Source of the DNA: an uncultured Bacteroidota bacterium
GTDB lineage: Bacteria > Bacteroidota > Bacteroidia > Bacteroidales > P3
NCBI GenBank assembly: GCA_902800395.1
Contig: CADCEC010000003.1
Location: 62,001 to 126,000 of the forward strand
Direction: 5' to 3'
Length of the DNA: 64,000 nt
Shown here: one piece after another, positions 63,201-64,000 of the stretch
How positions within the stretch are numbered: the first letter of the stretch is position 1
Layout of the letters: every line of letters begins with the position of its first letter
The notes under the pieces: generated by a model
Seen by the model: the letters and a program-made list of their open reading frames with translations, nothing else
Databases searched by the model: none
Told to the model about the DNA's origin: nothing
Translations under genes and position numbers: made by a program

Positions 63201-64000
63201 CGATGGACAAGATTGGCGCCACCGACAACTTCTTTGAGTTGGGTGGCACATCGCTGATGGTGACGCGTTTCATCATCGAGGCCGACAAGGCTGGTCATCA
63301 TATCGCTTACGGTGATGTATTCGCCAACCCCACGCCGCGCCTGTTGTCCAATTTCATCAGTGGAGGTGACGTCGACGAGGATGTCGAGGCCCGTGATTAC
63401 AACTACGGCGCCATCAACAGTATTCTCGAAGGCAACACGCTCGACGCTTTCCGAAATGGCGACAGACAGCCCATCGGCAACGTGTTGCTGACGGGTGCTA
63501 CCGGTTTCTTGGGTATCCATATCCTGAAGGAGTTGATAGAACGCGACGACGTGCCAGTCATCTACTGTCTGGTCCGTGCCGAAAATCAGGAAAAGGCCGA
63601 ACGACGCCTGAAAGGCATGCTCTTCTATTATTTCAGCAAGAACTACAAGGAGCTGTTCGGTACCCGCCTCTTCGTCATCAACGGCGACGTCACCACCGAC
63701 TTCACTCAAACAATCCTGCAATCAAGCAATCAAGCAATCAACACCCTCTTCAACTGTGCCGCCGTCGTCAAGCACTTCTCCAAAGGCACTGAGATTGAAG
63801 ATGTCAACGTCAAGGGCGCTGCACACTGTGTCCAGTTCTGCCTCCTCACGGGTGCCCGTCTCATCCATGTCTCTACCTACAGCACCGGCGGCCTATCCGT
63901 CAACGGGATGCCACCAGAGGACACGGTCTACACTGAACAGAAACTCTATTTCGGCCAGCACCTCGGCAACCAATATGTCCACTCTAAGTTTATGTCCGAA
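57254..64000 (+). CDS. Nonribosomal peptide synthetase C-A-T-C-A-T-reductase (3' end outside window)
   Basis: Open from ATG 57254 to the window edge: 2249 codons, no stop. Domain order: C1 (~1-430; HHIISDG 129-135), A1 (~450-940; YTSGTTGTPKG near 581), T1 (Ser966 in LGYVGLTSIMAI), C2 (~1010-1430; HHLVMDG 1155-1161), A2 (~1450-1960; YTSGSTGTPKG near 1617), T2 (Ser2000 in LGGTSLMV), then reductase R (GATGFLG near 2081; Y2241-x3-K2245). Releases a dipeptide as aldehyde or alcohol. An initial C domain suggests an acylated start. Five low-complexity in-frame insertions lie between or within domains. PPTase, SpoIIE and STAS genes adjoin. Confidence 0.92.
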   Translation, partial: MKQTAPLAKSQLGVYAECVQHENEVFYNLPFLYVFDGSIDADRLCRAIEATVQAHPTFFTRIELSDEGEPIQTIDMDEVSSFKLQVSSFTDLEAEKRKFIEPFKFYGGRLFHTKVMRDAEHVYWLFDMHHIISDGGSYHVIICDVETAYNGGTLAPEEMSMQEFALAEAEMRKTPAFEEGKQWYAQNFDCGDTFTQLLPDLEISEHSDAYMFRTLGIDMARVDAFCKTNGIKKSTLFTSAYSFLLAKYNNEQESLFTTVFNGRTNPKFQHSVGMTVQTLPVYAKFTDDTTVLDFLKADEEQMIGCRKHDIYAYTDIMSDLNLQSNSIFAWQGLLFDYTELMGKPMKAIQLRKHNEDVPFYLMAYYIGKQYEIKAEYSSNLYSETLIAQFMESYEAVLEGLLSQTLLRDIDICTESQRALLDSFNQTDTELDESATIVSKFREQVAKTPDNIAVVFKEKRFTYKELDELSDRIAAYIHGKGLHEEDVVSVLIPRSEWMAIVSLGVLKAGCAYQPLDPSYPSERLNFMMQDANVKLLIADESLRDIVNEYQGDVLLTREIENLKLKIENLPEGPKSESLFIMLYTSGTTGTPKGCQIVHRNLVSFCEWYRRRFNLTPDCKVSAYASYGFDASMMETYPCLTTGATLYIIPEEMRLDMIALNEYFEQEQITHGFMTTQVAYQFATSIENHCLRYLMTGGEKLAPLTPPTNYTLVNLYGPTESTVCITSFDVTKPMKDIPIGAALDNVKLYIVDKAGHRLPVGVAGELWVAGPQVTRGYLNRPEKMAEVYIDNPFDSSEKYAHIYRTGDIVRYLPDGNIQFVGRKDGQVKIRGFRIELKEVEGVILQFPGIKDATVQAFDEEGGGKFIAAYIVADEQIDIEALNSFILDEKPPYMVPAVTMQIERIPLNQNQKVNKKALPKPEKKAAEAVVESNVPMNVLEQEIHGIIAKIINTEDFGVTTVLGYVGLTSIMAIKLAIQINKRFGVTLDSKSLAKTGTLQTIENECLNVLMRDCVSATQVDRDSNNQTIKQSSNQIPLSYAQMGVYVECMKQPEATVYNIPMKVRFPKDVDTTLLTQALETLVKAHPQLQAHFGSSGSDIIQIIDFEQPIEIPHIQHSEAEMDQYKREFVKPFNLRQGPLYRMEIVTTEQWVYLMIDFHHLVMDGGSLDLLLTQLFELLNGHEIEPESFTYADFVAAEKADENSAEHTAAKDFFQERLGKVEGVTEVPSDLTNPKEQGVIETSTSPLDLEAIKEFCRQHNITPAHLTLAATFYALSRFTNNEQLCITTISNGRSDLRISNTTGMFVNTLALSATIGEQTVREFLDETSKQFDETLRHEKYPFAQIAADYDLSAEIMFAYQMGVLNEHKFGGQTIAIENMESDVPKFRIAFYIQEEKGVPSVCIEYDNGRYSHDLMQTLAKSICNAAKAFIRQSEMKLQQVSLLDAEQTEILDSFNQTEVPYDDTQTIVSLFRKQVELTPDNMAAVYHDKHYTYKEVDAISERIASYLVKQGLGNEDVVSVLIPRCEWMVIASLGVLKAGCAYQPLDPSYPADRLNFMMQDANAKLLIADEALRPIVDEYHGPVLLTKDIPQLPITNSSFPIPNSSFLIPNSPTPSSLFIMLYTSGSTGTPKGCQLEHGNLVAFCHWYQRHYGLTSNDKVAAYASYGFDACMMDMYPALTCGACVHIIGEDIRLNLPDLNDYFNREGITHSFITTQVGYQFATNVENHSLRCFAVGGEKLSALNPPTNYKMYNGYGPTECTIFTTNYWVKDYELDIPIGKPLDNLKLYIVDKQFNRLPIGAMGELWVTGPQVSRGYLNRPEKTAETYIQNPFSDDPKHSRVYRTGDIVRYLPDGNFQFVGRKDGQVKIRGFRIELKEVEAVIRQFPGIKDATVQAFEYENGGKYIAAYIVSDEKVDIKELNAFIGQQKPPYMIPAATIQIDAIPLNQNQKVNRKALPAPVIQAADHEYVEPVTEVEKLFCKIYSDILSMDKIGATDNFFELGGTSLMVTRFIIEADKAGHHIAYGDVFANPTPRLLSNFISGGDVDEDVEARDYNYGAINSILEGNTLDAFRNGDRQPIGNVLLTGATGFLGIHILKELIERDDVPVIYCLVRAENQEKAERRLKGMLFYYFSKNYKELFGTRLFVINGDVTTDFTQTILQSSNQAINTLFNCAAVVKHFSKGTEIEDVNVKGAAHCVQFCLLTGARLIHVSTYSTGGLSVNGMPPEDTVYTEQKLYFGQHLGNQYVHSKFMSE
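60251..60347 (+). repeat. Bipartite octamer repeat inside the NRPS (T1-C2 linker)
   Basis: GAATGCTTGAATGTGTTAAT-type units, core GCGTGAGTGCTACGCA, then ACTCAAACAATCAAACAATC-type units; the same arrangement as 37671-37763 upstream of clpB. In frame it encodes ECLNVLMRDCVSATQ then DSNNQTIKQSSNQ, within the T1-C2 linker. Confidence 0.8.

Overview
The window looks like a chromosome segment of a moderately GC-rich, uncultured Bacteroidales bacterium. Evidence: several promoters fit the Bacteroidetes pattern (TTTG, 19-20 bp, TAnnTTTG), most genes lack Shine-Dalgarno sites, one secreted protein ends in a type IX secretion sorting domain, lipoproteins and outer-membrane barrels are frequent, and gene families such as EFR1 ferredoxin and DUF3791/DUF3990 are typical of the order. 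No rRNA is present; there is one CAU-anticodon tRNA.

Layout. 0-5.7 kb: nucleotide housekeeping (rdgB, DUF151 nuclease, purine nucleoside phosphorylase), a BASS transporter, a HAD phosphatase and cardiolipin synthase. 5.7-13.8 kb: envelope and stress region with a barrel protein, two divergent ECF sigma/anti-sigma units, a BspA-like leucine-rich-repeat protein and TlpA-like thioredoxins; three short arrays with exact 22, 23 and 24 bp periods lie here. 14-37.7 kb: mostly core genes (mntP, serA-serC, tpiA, LolC/E-like permease, histidine kinase, ilvE, tRNA, ruvX, def, a PPDK-like protein, a PagL-like barrel, ligA, dapF, dnaX, clpB); dnaX is interrupted by an in-frame amber codon. 37.7-46 kb: AT-richer accessory DNA with a decayed DUF3791/DUF3990 module, a replication-initiator-like gene, a tyrosine recombinase and a Fic protein, consistent with an integrated mobilizable or phage-like element. 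46-54 kb: secreted proteins, an anaerobic ribonucleotide reductase operon (nrdD-nrdG) behind a cobalamin riboswitch, an XRE regulator beside six TTACA-N2-TGTAA palindromes, EFR1, and an AlkD-like protein. 54-64 kb: Sfp-type phosphopantetheinyl transferase, SpoIIE-type phosphatase plus STAS protein, then a large NRPS (C-A-T-C-A-T-reductase, running off the window) expected to release a dipeptide aldehyde or alcohol.

The most unusual feature runs through the whole window: short low-complexity tandem oligomers (6-10 bp units, several sequence classes) lie between genes and, in frame, inside at least 14 otherwise ordinary proteins, including RdgB, LigA, DnaX, MntP, the phosphopantetheinyl transferase and five places in the NRPS. 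Two unrelated proteins carry the same octapeptide from the same element, and a bipartite version before clpB recurs inside the NRPS. This looks like a dispersed repeat system tolerated as linker insertions. All functional assignments are from reading the sequence; no database search was made.
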